From NCBI RefSeq assembly GCF_001552785.1, contig NZ_KQ959489.1, positions 1-40,634 on the forward strand: a DNA stretch of 40,634 nt, written 5' to 3'. The position numbers were made by a program, and so were the translations under genes. This stretch comes from Atopobium deltae. GTDB lineage: Bacteria > Actinomycetota > Coriobacteriia > Coriobacteriales > Atopobiaceae. This document shows positions 33,263 to 40,634 of the stretch, piece after piece; the stretch's first letter is position 1; every line of letters begins with the position of its first letter. Below the pieces are notes generated by a model, which had not been told where the DNA came from, did no database searches, and saw only the letters and a list, made by a program, of their open reading frames with translations.

Positions 33263-35854
33263 ATGGCGACTAGAACTCAAAAATATCTTGAGTACCTTGA
33301 TCAACAAAACCCCATTGCTCCAGCAAATAGTCAAGAAGAACTGCAAACGGCCCAAAGCATCGAAGCATTTTTTAAATCTCGCGGACTCGAAACGCAAGTG
33401 CAGGATGTAGATGCATCAACAGCGGCCCCTCGCATTCGCGCGATTTTGCAAATCATTATATGCATTGGTATGTTTGTGGCGCATTTTGGTGGTGCCGCGA
33501 TTTCCACACTCTTCATGCTCATCACCTTAGCTGCCGTCGTGCTTTTAGTGCTGGATACCCTTGGGAAAGATGTTTTGAGTCGCTGGACGCCTATTGCAAA
33601 AAGCCAAAATGTTATTGCAGTTCACAGAGCTTCTGGTCCTTTGGTCTCTAAGGGCAAACGCCCTATTGTTATCGTCGCTCATTATGACACGCCTTACGAA
33701 AACGTTTTATATCGCCTTCCTTTTGCCCGCGCACAAATGTATGTGCGCATAGCTGCGGTTTGGAGTATTCCGTTTATTGCTTTGTGTGTTATCTTCCAGC
33801 CCTTTGCTGCGCTGGGTGGTTTTCGTACGCTATTGTGGATTGTTGGGTTTATCGCAAGTCTTGCCCCCCTGTGTGTGGGAGTAGCAACCATAGCCGAGCA
33901 TTTTATGGGCTGCACGACAGGCGCTAATGACAACAAGTCCTCCATTGCGGCGTTGTTTGACATTGCAAGCACGGTTCGTCCTGCCGAAAATGAACAAGTT
34001 CCCGCCCAAGCATCTGACCAAGTCTCTGAGCAAGCTTCCGCTTTTGGCAATCAAGATGCTACTTCTGAAGCCTCATCGGTTCCGGCGTCAGACGACCATG
34101 CCGAGAATACCAATGTTGCTGACGAAACAACCGATCTTGCCACCAATGCTGCCGATAAAACCAACCAGCTCAAGCCGCTCGCCGAGCTCCAGTACGAGCA
34201 GGTTGTTGGGGTGCGCCATGGTGAAGAAGTTATCAGAAGCCTTGGCATGCTTTCTGAGGAGTGCGAACTGGAATATCTTGAACCTCGTCTCATAACGCCA
34301 ACCGCTGCTCCCGCCAGCCAAACACAGGAATTTGATCAAGCCAGTGATGATGTTACTAATGAAAGCGGTGAAGCGTGCGCGTCTTCATTTGGTCCTCGTG
34401 TTTTTGCACCATTGAGTGCTGTTGGACGTCGTGGGGGAGCAAGGGCTGCCCAAGGCGCCACAGAGCCAACAGACCAATTTGTTTCCTCGGTAAGGCACAC
34501 ACAGCGGCGGGTTCAGGGGTGGTTCAAAACAGCATCGCATGCCGCACACGATTTGTTTAATTATTTTTCAGCATCCCACGCCAAGCAGGATCATAATGCT
34601 GATCTAGAACAAGCAAAAGATGCTCCTTTCAACGAAAGTGTTTACAAAGAAAGCCAGCAACAGGCGAGCGCTGCCGTGCCCGCGGGCGCGCCAGCGCCCG
34701 AAGGATACACGTTTAAGGATGTTGTAGCCACATCAACCAAAGGCAACAAAAACTCTGTTGACGACAAGACTGCAGCAGTTTCTCAGGCAAGCAAGTTGCC
34801 CGATCTTTCGGATAACGAGCAGCTTAATTTAGCGCGCCGGGTTTCGCTATTTGATCTGCCAGATCCTTCAAAGGCTGAGGTAGATCCCTTAAGTCCTGAA
34901 GGGATTATTCACGAGCACCCGATGGTTGATGAGCGCACAGCAGCTGTGCAACAATCACGGAACACCTCAACGACTCCGACGACGTATGACCGCTCAAAGG
35001 TTCCCTCTGTGCAAAAGCTCGACGCAGATCCTCTGCAAGCGCCTGCATCGATGCCAGCACAGAAGAAGCTCCGTTTGTTTGGTAAGAAAAAACAGCAACA
35101 GGACTCCTTTGCAAACTTTTTGGGTGTCGATAATGACTTTGACGCCAAGGTTGATGGCGGCAAGATTGGAAGCTGGGACAACTTTGATTCAACGGATTCC
35201 ACGGATGCACTCAAGCAAGGGCGCGGACAGACTTCAAACCCCGAAAATTCTTGGAAAGGTGGTGCAACCATCAACTCCAAACTCCAGATTATTGATGGTG
35301 ACGCACCAGCCGCCACCAACGAATTTGCCCCCAGCGCTGCGACCAGCGTCGATCAAACCCCCTCTTCGGAAGATGTTCGGGATGCCGTTCTCGCTATGAC
35401 GGACGATAAGCTTACCTGCCACGACATTTGGTTTGTTGCACTTGGTGCTTCAGCACTTGACCGCGCAGGCATGCAATCATTCTTGCAAGATTTTCGTCGT
35501 ACCTGCCGAGGCTCCTTTGTCATCAACCTTGACAGCATCGGCGCAGGACAGCTTACTGTGCTTGGCCACGAGGGTGTCTATAACAAGCGCCGTGCAGATC
35601 GCCGTCTGACAAGAATGCTTATCAATGTTGCTAAAGATCTACACATCCCGCTTGAGAAGAGAAACCACGCGTGGACCGATACTGATGTAACTGCTGCTAT
35701 GAGATCATCGATGCGTTCTATTACGATCACTGGTCTTGACGAGAATGCTCTACCAGCGCTTTCTCACACTGCTGACGATGTGATAGATATGATTGATGTC
35801 AGTCAGATTAAAAACGTCTCAACGCTTATCTGTGAGTTGATCAGACGTTCTTAA
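33263..35854 (+). CDS. Membrane-anchored M28-like protein with a giant disordered insertion (probable pseudo-peptidase)
   Basis: An 863-residue protein. After a short N-terminal helix come hydrophobic segments (about 55-95 and 155-210) and M28 zinc-peptidase landmarks: AHYDTP (His140, Asp142), GANDNKSS (Asp223), NLDSIG (Asp757) and SHTADD (His835). Between Asp223 and the next core strand lie about 460 residues of low-complexity, acidic and Ala/Ser/Gln-rich sequence. The segment where M28 enzymes carry the catalytic Glu-Glu reads FVALGASALDRAG (Ser730-Ala731), so the general base and one zinc ligand are missing. It may bind rather than cleave. ATG 33263 follows AAAGGA at 7-8 nt; the open frame goes up to 33242. 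A strong terminator follows. Confidence 0.75.
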   Translation: MATRTQKYLEYLDQQNPIAPANSQEELQTAQSIEAFFKSRGLETQVQDVDASTAAPRIRAILQIIICIGMFVAHFGGAAISTLFMLITLAAVVLLVLDTLGKDVLSRWTPIAKSQNVIAVHRASGPLVSKGKRPIVIVAHYDTPYENVLYRLPFARAQMYVRIAAVWSIPFIALCVIFQPFAALGGFRTLLWIVGFIASLAPLCVGVATIAEHFMGCTTGANDNKSSIAALFDIASTVRPAENEQVPAQASDQVSEQASAFGNQDATSEASSVPASDDHAENTNVADETTDLATNAADKTNQLKPLAELQYEQVVGVRHGEEVIRSLGMLSEECELEYLEPRLITPTAAPASQTQEFDQASDDVTNESGEACASSFGPRVFAPLSAVGRRGGARAAQGATEPTDQFVSSVRHTQRRVQGWFKTASHAAHDLFNYFSASHAKQDHNADLEQAKDAPFNESVYKESQQQASAAVPAGAPAPEGYTFKDVVATSTKGNKNSVDDKTAAVSQASKLPDLSDNEQLNLARRVSLFDLPDPSKAEVDPLSPEGIIHEHPMVDERTAAVQQSRNTSTTPTTYDRSKVPSVQKLDADPLQAPASMPAQKKLRLFGKKKQQQDSFANFLGVDNDFDAKVDGGKIGSWDNFDSTDSTDALKQGRGQTSNPENSWKGGATINSKLQIIDGDAPAATNEFAPSAATSVDQTPSSEDVRDAVLAMTDDKLTCHDIWFVALGASALDRAGMQSFLQDFRRTCRGSFVINLDSIGAGQLTVLGHEGVYNKRRADRRLTRMLINVAKDLHIPLEKRNHAWTDTDVTAAMRSSMRSITITGLDENALPALSHTADDVIDMIDVSQIKNVSTLICELIRRS

Positions 35855-35918
35855 TGTCATAGGAAGTCCTGAAGTAGTCGAGGACCATGAGTGTCAGTAG
35901 TGAACTTGCTCGTGATTG

Positions 35919-35958
35919 CTAGTCTCCTCATTCAATAACGAAGAGGAGACTAGTTTTT
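35919..35958 (+). terminator. Rho-independent terminator after the M28-like gene
   Basis: CTAGTCTCCTC (35919-35929) and GAGGAGACTAG (35943-35953) form a perfect 11-bp stem with a 13-nt loop, followed by TTTTT. It ends the plus-strand transcript before the convergent surface-protein gene. Confidence 0.92.
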
Positions 35959-36023
35959 GTTTTTAAATCTCCGAGTTTTTAACTTTCAATCTTGGCTGCG
36001 CAAGCCAGTTATGTAGCCATCCT

Positions 36024-39000
36024 TTATTCCCTCAAGCGCTTTTTTATCCAGAGCAGTAGCATTCCTCCAACAGTAATGATTATTCCGCATCTAGCAAGCC
36101 TGAGCCTCAAGCCCATGCGAGATACCTGCAAATCAAAGGTTTTTGGTAGAGGGATTCTTGTCAGCGGAGGTGGTGCAGGCGATTCTGGTGGTTTAGGAGG
36201 CGGCGGCAACTTTGGCGCAGGTGGCTCGGGAGGCTTCGGTGGTTCTCGCGGCTCTGGAGGAGTTGTTGGTTCAGGCGGTTTTGGAGGTTCTGGCGAAGGC
36301 TCAGGAATACTAAACGATTGGTTCGCGTCTGTTTTATCGGCATGTTGTACGAGCTTAATCTCATGAAGATAGATTTTTTCAAAAGCAACAAGCTCGCGTG
36401 TATCTATTCGCTTGGGAAGCGTAAAACAAACGTCAACGGTTCCTTCGCCAGCTTCAGGCGTAAACGTGGTCCCAACGATAAGAGGCGTTTCTTTGGATGA
36501 AAAACAAAGCTCTCCTGCCTTTTTGTCGATAAGGGCCGACACGATATTATATGTTTTTCCAGGCAAAAGGCCTGTATAGGAAATGCGGTCTACTAACGTA
36601 AGAGGAAAGGTGTCAAAGCTTTTATCGCTCGTGCGCTTGTTAAAGAGCAGTGTTTGCAGCTTAGGCACAGGAATCGTTTGTTGTCCATTGCTGATATCAT
36701 TATGCGCTGCGATAAGCACATCGTTTGATAAAAGCTGTGCGGTGGCAACCAGTTTAACAATGTTGGGCGTGTTGGGAGCGCTGGCAGCGCTGGAAGTATT
36801 GGGCGCACCGGGCGCGCTAGCGCCAGACGCACTAGGTGTGTATGTATAGGTAAGCGCTACGGTCTTCTCGTCCTGATCTGCTTCAGCTGTAAAATTCTGA
36901 CTCGTTTGCTCTACAACATACGTTTTTCCAGAGGCGTCTACCCCAAGCAGAGAACCCTTTACGACATAGCTTTCGCCAGGTTTAAGTCCCGTAAGAACCA
37001 CCTCATCAACGAGCTTTGTAGGCTCCTGTACCGAGACAAGTTTTTCTTTTAGCTGTGCGTGAAGCAGGGTGGTTGTGATGTGAGGAAAATACACCGTTTG
37101 TTGCTTATTGTGAAGATCGTTGTGCTTCAAAAGCACGTTACCCTCAGCATCATACAACGTCACACACGAGACCACTTTACGAGGCAGTTGCTGGGTGTTA
37201 TGTATAACGTAATCTAGAGAAACCGTGCCCTTCTCGGCGGATGCGGTAAAGCTGTGCTTTTTGGTAAGGGGACCGCTTTCGTCCTGCACAAGCACGCCTG
37301 TTTTAGGGTTGTACAAGGAAGCTTCAAAAGTGTAGGCATCACCCTTCAGAAGTCCGCTATACGAAATGTCGTCTCGCAGCGTGATGGTTTTTGCTTGTTT
37401 GCAAAGATGGCTATTAGTGCTGGTGTTGAGTAGCTCTGTGCTCAGCTTCGGGTTTGGTTTTGCACGAAGTTTGATACCAAATTTAACGACCGCCACGCCC
37501 GACTGCGTTGTTACCTGAGGACCCACGAAACCCAAAACTACATAAGAGTTATCGCCTGCCTGTGTTTTAGCAAGGACGCGCACCGCGGCCGAACACCACA
37601 TATCCTTGCCAGGGTTCACTTTGTTTTTTGGTTGCTTAACATGCCCACAGAGCATGGGGAGAATTCCCGAACCATAGGCAGGATAATATGTGCTGTTGCT
37701 CGAAAGGCCACTAAAATCCCAGCTAGAATGCTTGGAATGAGCCTGCGGCAAAGCCAGCGCAAAAGTGATGTCGTGACGGATGGAAATCGCTTTTCCATGT
37801 GCTTCAGAAAGGTTTGCGAGCTGGCCCTTTACGGTATCCCAAGTTGCTCCCGACAAGAGCTTATCGATAAGGACGGCGGTCGATTGGTCGCCCCTAAAGC
37901 CAACTTGATTGTTGGTCCAGGCATACAAATAAGGGGCACATGCTTGAGAAAGGCTGACGAGGTTTTTATCGTCATAGGTCACGGTGGTTTTAAAGGTATA
38001 GAGGTCTCCGACTTTTAGTTTGTCAAAATCAACGGAATCAAACTTGCCCCATGGCCACATCGCTAGTTTTTCGTGATCCGAAATGAGTGCAAAGCCTTTA
38101 GGTGTGGCGGCAGCCTTGGCAGAAGCCCTCGCAAAGGCCTTCGTGGGAATCTCGATAAGACTGCGCGTGCGCAGCAGCAGTGTTTGCATAAATGAGCGAG
38201 GTTTAATTTCGACCGTAAGAGACGGTTGTGTTGCGGGGCAAAGCGTCAGGGAAAGTGTTCCTGCTTTTTTATCGTAAAAGGCCCCCGAGCTTGCATCCAA
38301 GACGTAAGGATTCGAGTTGTCTCCCAAGTAAACGGCTAAGTCGGAAAGATTGATCTGCGATGCCTGTGATGGATGAACAACGGGTATGGTTACGGTGGTG
38401 TCAAAGGCAGGTACTACAAGATTTTGCAATGGCTGTATGGGCGCAATGTCTGCACGCCTGCTGACTGTTCGTGCGCATACCAGCGTTTGAGTCATCTGCT
38501 GCGGCGTAACACGAAGCAATAACTGTGACTGCATGCCAAAGGCGATCTCTTGACCTGCATCGTTGGTAAAAAGACGTTTTGGAATATAGGCAATACCGCT
38601 GTCCTTATCAAAAATAATGTCCTTAATCAGCGTGCCACTTAAGTCATCCTTTGCAAAGATACAATCGCTCATCAACCCCGCGCGATTAAGCTTGGTGTTG
38701 TCGAGAAAAGCAACGAAGTAGTCGGCGGAGCCATGATATAGCTGCGCTACGGTTTCGAACTGGCCCATGATGGTTGAGCATGCTTGTGCTGGGTTGTTCC
38801 ATACCGAGTCAAGTGTTGCATCCGCGGAAGTTTTTGTGGCGTCAACCAGCGTATACTTAACGCTCATACGATGTCCTGAATCACGAAGCGCTAGGTTTTG
38901 CTGCGCGTTTGTAATACCTCCCAGCTTCGTGGCACACACGCCCGTACTCGCCGCCGCTGATGAGACAGCGCTTCGGGGGTTTTGCCCGCCATATGAGCCT

Positions 39001-39476
39001 CTTTGGGATGCGCTTCTTCGAGATGCTTCTCTGGCAAGCGTGCTTTGGGCAGCAGAAGCTCTGTCTTGCCAACCAGAAGACTTTACGTTCTGGCTTTGGT
39101 TTTGCCCGTAGAGAAGACCGACGTTTATTTTTGAGCGAAGATACGTTTTTGTATCAGGGTATGTATAAAGCTTTTGGTCCCGTGCTCGGTTATTAGTATT
39201 TTGTTCTTGCGAAGCCTGCTTGTGGGAGCTTGTTTGATCATGCGCATAAGCAAAGTTCTGCAAGGGAATTTTTTGCAAGAGGTCCATGCTATTAGTGGCC
39301 CATGTAGCCATGAGTAATGTACAAACTCCGAGCGCAAATGCGAAAAAGGGGAGTTTAGGTTGTTCGTGTTGCGAATGCGTATGCCCTGCGCTGCATAGTT
39401 GCCGCGTTCTTCTCACCCCTCGTACCCGTCGCCCAGCAGCCATGGCCCTACCTCGAATCCAAGACAAAGCGTTCAT
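36024..39476 (-). CDS. Large surface protein with TQ/VaFE-type repeats and degenerate sorting signal
   Basis: An 1150-residue secreted protein. The N-terminus has a long basic region, then a hydrophobic signal (about 43-62, FFAFALGVCTLLMATWA). A large, poorly recognised N-terminal part follows, with a few Cys. Three C-terminal Ig-like repeats (starting about 700, 825 and 960) each open with D-x-(I/V)-x-Y/L-(S/T)-G-L-x-x-G and close with an N/D..QQT or NQS motif, as in VaFE/TQ ester-bond domains; the last contains LVAFEKIYLHE. Then comes a Pro-rich stalk (PEPPKPPEP type) and a cell-wall sorting-like tail: LPKTFD (1110-1115), hydrophobic segment and KKRLRE. The motif has Phe where sortase substrates have Gly. 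ATG 39476 has AAGGAG 5 nt upstream. Likely an adhesin or pilus-like protein. Confidence 0.85.
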   Translation of the reverse strand: MNALSWIRGRAMAAGRRVRGVRRTRQLCSAGHTHSQHEQPKLPFFAFALGVCTLLMATWATNSMDLLQKIPLQNFAYAHDQTSSHKQASQEQNTNNRARDQKLYTYPDTKTYLRSKINVGLLYGQNQSQNVKSSGWQDRASAAQSTLAREASRRSASQRGSYGGQNPRSAVSSAAASTGVCATKLGGITNAQQNLALRDSGHRMSVKYTLVDATKTSADATLDSVWNNPAQACSTIMGQFETVAQLYHGSADYFVAFLDNTKLNRAGLMSDCIFAKDDLSGTLIKDIIFDKDSGIAYIPKRLFTNDAGQEIAFGMQSQLLLRVTPQQMTQTLVCARTVSRRADIAPIQPLQNLVVPAFDTTVTIPVVHPSQASQINLSDLAVYLGDNSNPYVLDASSGAFYDKKAGTLSLTLCPATQPSLTVEIKPRSFMQTLLLRTRSLIEIPTKAFARASAKAAATPKGFALISDHEKLAMWPWGKFDSVDFDKLKVGDLYTFKTTVTYDDKNLVSLSQACAPYLYAWTNNQVGFRGDQSTAVLIDKLLSGATWDTVKGQLANLSEAHGKAISIRHDITFALALPQAHSKHSSWDFSGLSSNSTYYPAYGSGILPMLCGHVKQPKNKVNPGKDMWCSAAVRVLAKTQAGDNSYVVLGFVGPQVTTQSGVAVVKFGIKLRAKPNPKLSTELLNTSTNSHLCKQAKTITLRDDISYSGLLKGDAYTFEASLYNPKTGVLVQDESGPLTKKHSFTASAEKGTVSLDYVIHNTQQLPRKVVSCVTLYDAEGNVLLKHNDLHNKQQTVYFPHITTTLLHAQLKEKLVSVQEPTKLVDEVVLTGLKPGESYVVKGSLLGVDASGKTYVVEQTSQNFTAEADQDEKTVALTYTYTPSASGASAPGAPNTSSAASAPNTPNIVKLVATAQLLSNDVLIAAHNDISNGQQTIPVPKLQTLLFNKRTSDKSFDTFPLTLVDRISYTGLLPGKTYNIVSALIDKKAGELCFSSKETPLIVGTTFTPEAGEGTVDVCFTLPKRIDTRELVAFEKIYLHEIKLVQHADKTDANQSFSIPEPSPEPPKPPEPTTPPEPREPPKPPEPPAPKLPPPPKPPESPAPPPLTRIPLPKTFDLQVSRMGLRLRLARCGIIITVGGMLLLWIKKRLRE

Positions 39477-39741
39477 GAGCACTCCTTACACCGTCATTAT
39501 TTTTATAAGGAGTTGTAGTCTATCGAGATCATCTAACACAGCTCTAACAAATATTTTCACGGTTGATGGAGTATGCACGTTGGGTTGCCAGTACTGGGCG
39601 ACGCCATTCCTAGCTGCGGCGGTACACCTGCTCGCCGCGGAACACGCCACCATTCGCATCCAGCACTTTTTGTGAAAGCTTGCGCCGTTTTGTTTGCTAT
39701 AAATAACCACTTTGCTATAGTTAAAAAGTCATACGTGTAAA
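39477..39741. other. Leader of the surface-protein gene and tRNA-Gly promoter region
   Basis: A 265-nt gap between the divergent surface-protein gene and tRNA-Gly. It contains the surface-gene ribosome-binding site and the tRNA promoter. A 28-codon start-less open stretch on the minus strand (about 39610-39696), with GGVFRGEQVYRRS before its stop, may be a coding relic; otherwise nothing is seen. Confidence 0.45.
39694..39721 (+). promoter_or_regulatory. Promoter of tRNA-Gly
   Basis: TTGCTA (39694-39699), a 16-nt spacer and TATAGT (39716-39721) lie 20 nt upstream of the tRNA 5' end. Confidence 0.6.
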
Positions 39742-39816
39742 GCGGGTATAGCCAAGTGGTAAGGCAACGGCTTCCCAAGCCGTCATGCGCGGGTTCGAAT
39801 CCCGTTGCCCGCTCCA
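39742..39816 (+). tRNA. tRNA-Gly (anticodon CCC)
   Basis: The sequence begins GCGGGTATAGCCAAGTGG, has anticodon loop CTTCCCAAG around the CCC anticodon, T-arm GGTTCGAATCC, acceptor end CCCGCTCCA with encoded CCA. Length is 75 nt. Confidence 0.96.
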
Positions 39817-40100
39817 GCACTCCAATATTTCCAACACTTCAATATTTCCAACACTTCAACTCGATCAAGCATCGCCGAGAGGCTTCAGCGAATTTTGCTA
39901 TCTTTACAGCTTGTGTACATATACATGATTTTTGTTGCCGTTCCACGAAAACTGTGGCAAAAACTGGACTTTTTCTGAGAATTTAATATAAATTTTAATA
40001 TATATGCATAAGGTATGCATAGTAAAGCGCATCATGCGTAACAAAGCGTATACAAGAGCGCTCTTCCACTTTAACGCCGCTAAAACAAGGGAGGGCCAGC
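39817..40100. other. Intergenic region after tRNA-Gly with a 17-bp tandem repeat
   Basis: CAATATTTCCAACACTT is repeated exactly at 39823-39839 and 39840-39856, just after the tRNA. Farther on is an inverted repeat TATGCATA-AGG-TATGCATA (about 40001-40019) in AT-rich sequence. No gene is seen before the ribosome-binding site at about 40088-40094. Confidence 0.5.
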
Positions 40101-40606
40101 GTGAATACAAAACCTAACGCAAATGTCCCATCATGCTTGGCGGCACTCCCTATATGTAGGAAAACTACAACGGAACGAGCCAGTATTGGTTAAGCGATTT
40201 CACGGGAACAGTCGAGGATAACGGCACGCATCTGGCCGAGTGCTACTCCAATAAGTACCTGGAGTTCAACACGCCCGTTAAAGCAGACGCCAATGCCGAG
40301 AAACTCGCGAAAGTGACCATCGCCCACAATAGTTCGGCGAAGCGTGGAGGCGGCATTGGTTCCAACGGAACGGTTAACTTCGGCATAAAGAACGTGGTTG
40401 AGCTCAAGGTCAAGAAGCTGTGGCGAGACAAAAACGCCACAAAGCGCCCCGAGTTTATCACCCTTGATGTGTATAGAGCACTTGCGACCACGCCCGATCA
40501 AAAAACGCTCATCGGCTATCAGTATATGCCCTCTAACCAGGCAGAACTCACCATTAAAGATCTGCCGAAGCAGGACAACAACGGAGTCGACTACGTTTAT
40601 ATGTGA
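40101..40606 (+). pseudogene. Broken surface protein: beta-helix end plus CnaB-like domain
   Basis: GGGAGG lies before a GTG at 40101 that begins MNTKPNANVPSCLAAL but stops after 30 codons. In a different frame, from about 40160 to the TGA at 40604-40606, the sequence reads SQYWLSDFTGTVEDN, then HNSSAKRGGGIGSNGTVNFG (the end of a GGGIG-type polymorphic beta-helix repeat), then ELKVKKLWRDKN, KRPEFITLDVYRA, and LTIKDLPKQDNNGVDYVY, a CnaB-type domain (K-x-W-x-D-x-N, K-R-P). The domain stops before its last strand. The signal peptide and the long repeat body expected of this class are missing, so an internal deletion with frameshift and a truncation are inferred. Confidence 0.65.
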
Positions 40607-40634
40607 GGAAGGGGTTTGAGTGTCGCAGTTGCTT

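Noticed and set aside
33927-34560. Alternative frames within the M28-like insertion as separate genes
   Set aside because: The main frame is open throughout and continuous with M28 motifs on both sides.
39610-39696. Possible mini-gene on the minus strand ending GGVFRGEQVYRRS
   Set aside because: No start codon or ribosome-binding site; only 28 codons. Kept only as a possible relic.

Overview
The window is a chromosomal replication-origin region from a low-to-moderate GC actinobacterium, most likely a member of the Coriobacteriia (family Atopobiaceae, Atopobium/Lancefieldella-like). This rests on gene order, actinobacterial-type proteins (DciA/DUF721 next to recF, fused PafBC-like WYL protein, bifunctional-nuclease BFN protein), a GyrA with a long acidic N-terminal extension, and VaFE/TQ-type and CnaB-type surface proteins. 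The assignment is from reading the sequence; no database search was run.

Layout. 1-600: a truncated phage HK97-type capsid remnant beside two tRNA-Ser genes. 0.6-8 kb: housekeeping genes (TRIC/UPF0126 channel, TypA, an unknown acidic protein, CoA-disulfide reductase-rhodanese, tRNA-Ala and tRNA-Ile, BFN nuclease, secreted or anchored DNA/RNA endonuclease). 8-18 kb, all on the minus strand: the origin-proximal block dnaA-dnaN-recF-dciA-gyrB-gyrA. 18-19.5 kb: an orphan GHKL-ATPase/winged-helix protein and two intergenic regions with DnaA-box-like sites. 19.5-24.6 kb, all on the plus strand: rpmH-rnpA-yidD-yidC-khpB(jag), a terminator, rsmG-parA-parB and a small membrane protein, with two perfect parS palindromes. 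24.7-32.7 kb: rlmN, ddl, an exonuclease-DinG helicase fusion and a double-WYL regulator. 33-40.6 kb: a membrane M28-like pseudo-peptidase with a very long disordered insertion, a 1150-residue surface protein with a degenerate sorting signal, tRNA-Gly, and the wreck of a second surface protein at the right edge.

How it works together. Transcription diverges from about 18-19.4 kb: nearly all genes to the left of it in the origin block are on the minus strand and those to the right on the plus strand, as expected for bidirectional replication. The dnaA promoter (extended -10) is bracketed by TTTTCNACA DnaA-box-like repeats spaced by 30-31 bp, so DnaA probably autoregulates. parS sites in rsmG and just before parA make the ParAB segregation system sit on its own centromere. 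Both outer flanks (capsid remnant by tRNA-Ser, broken surface gene by tRNA-Gly) look like accessory, recombining DNA attached to tRNA genes.

The most interesting unexplained items are the origin-linked ATPase/winged-helix protein, the M28-like protein that has lost its catalytic Glu pair and gained about 460 extra residues, and the surface protein whose sorting motif reads LPKTF instead of LPxTG.
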